Assembly: GCA_023412995.1 (NCBI GenBank)
Contig: JAEZQS010000329.1
Coordinates: forward strand, 1 to 5,687
Length of the DNA: 5,687 bases
Origin: Pseudomonadota bacterium
GTDB taxonomy: Bacteria; Pseudomonadota; Gammaproteobacteria; Xanthomonadales; Rhodanobacteraceae
Direction of reading: 5' to 3'
The notes beneath the pieces are model-generated. The model saw nothing but the letters and a program-made list of their open reading frames with translations. It was not told the origin of the DNA and made no database searches. The translations under genes were made by a program, and so were the position numbers. The stretch's first letter is position 1, and every line of letters starts with the position of its first letter. This document shows, one piece after another, positions 5,648 through 5,687 of this stretch.

Positions 5648-5687
5648 GACAGCACGGGCGGCACGGCCGGTACGGGCTTTCCGTAGG

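Larger units (their letters stand above)
5546..5650. repeat. REPIN-like pair of inverted REP elements; possible bidirectional terminator
   Basis: Two 23-bp elements face each other across 56 bp (5569-5624). Their ends pair as GTAGGAGCG (5546-5554) with CGCTCCTAC (5639-5647), and GCGACC (5563-5568) with GGTCGC (5625-5630). The pair can form one long cruciform, or two local hairpins in RNA. Being directly at the end of the gene set, it could stabilise the 3' end or limit read-through; this role is inferred. The 56-bp spacer contains no gene and nothing else recognisable. Confidence 0.65.

Overview
The window is GC-rich, with the clean codon structure and the short dispersed repeats (GTAGGAGCG...CGCGACC hairpin elements and GGATGCGGT...ACCGCATC elements) typical of Xanthomonadaceae/Lysobacteraceae gammaproteobacteria such as Lysobacter, Luteimonas or Xanthomonas relatives. 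The lineage is inferred from repeat style and protein flavour, not from a marker gene. All four genes lie on the + strand and read as one iron-acquisition locus.

Bases 1-371 hold no credible gene. They contain a fragment of a REP-like element (1-19), a solitary hairpin element (23-57) and a strikingly regular tandem array (95-344). The array has five copies of a 52-bp unit, each carrying an inverted repeat. Immediately after it (372-400) lies a plausible sigma70-type promoter whose spacer is covered by a Fur-box-like sequence.

Bases 428-4701 encode three tightly spaced genes. The first is an inner-membrane PepSY/TM protein with four predicted helices and two PepSY-like periplasmic segments. 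The second is a 789-aa TonB-dependent outer-membrane receptor of the Fiu/PiuA catecholate-siderophore type. The third is PiuC (YbiX family), a 228-aa Fe(II)/2-oxoglutarate dioxygenase with its HxD...H...R site intact. The gaps are 37 bp and 22 bp, each with a Shine-Dalgarno sequence, so a single Fur-controlled transcript is likely. After an 86-bp gap comes a 253-aa soluble Sel1-repeat protein (4788-5549), which is probably co-transcribed. From memory, the receptor-PiuC-Sel1 order resembles the piuA-piuC neighbourhood of pseudomonads.

Working model: the receptor imports a ferric catecholate using TonB energy, and the PepSY protein assists at the inner membrane, possibly in reduction or release of iron. 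PiuC acts on an unknown substrate in the cytoplasm, and the Sel1 protein may be a scaffold or partner. The last 140 bases hold two REP-like hairpins in inverted orientation. The first of these supplies the stop codon of the Sel1 gene. The second is a 19-bp perfect inverted match to bases 1-19 of the window.
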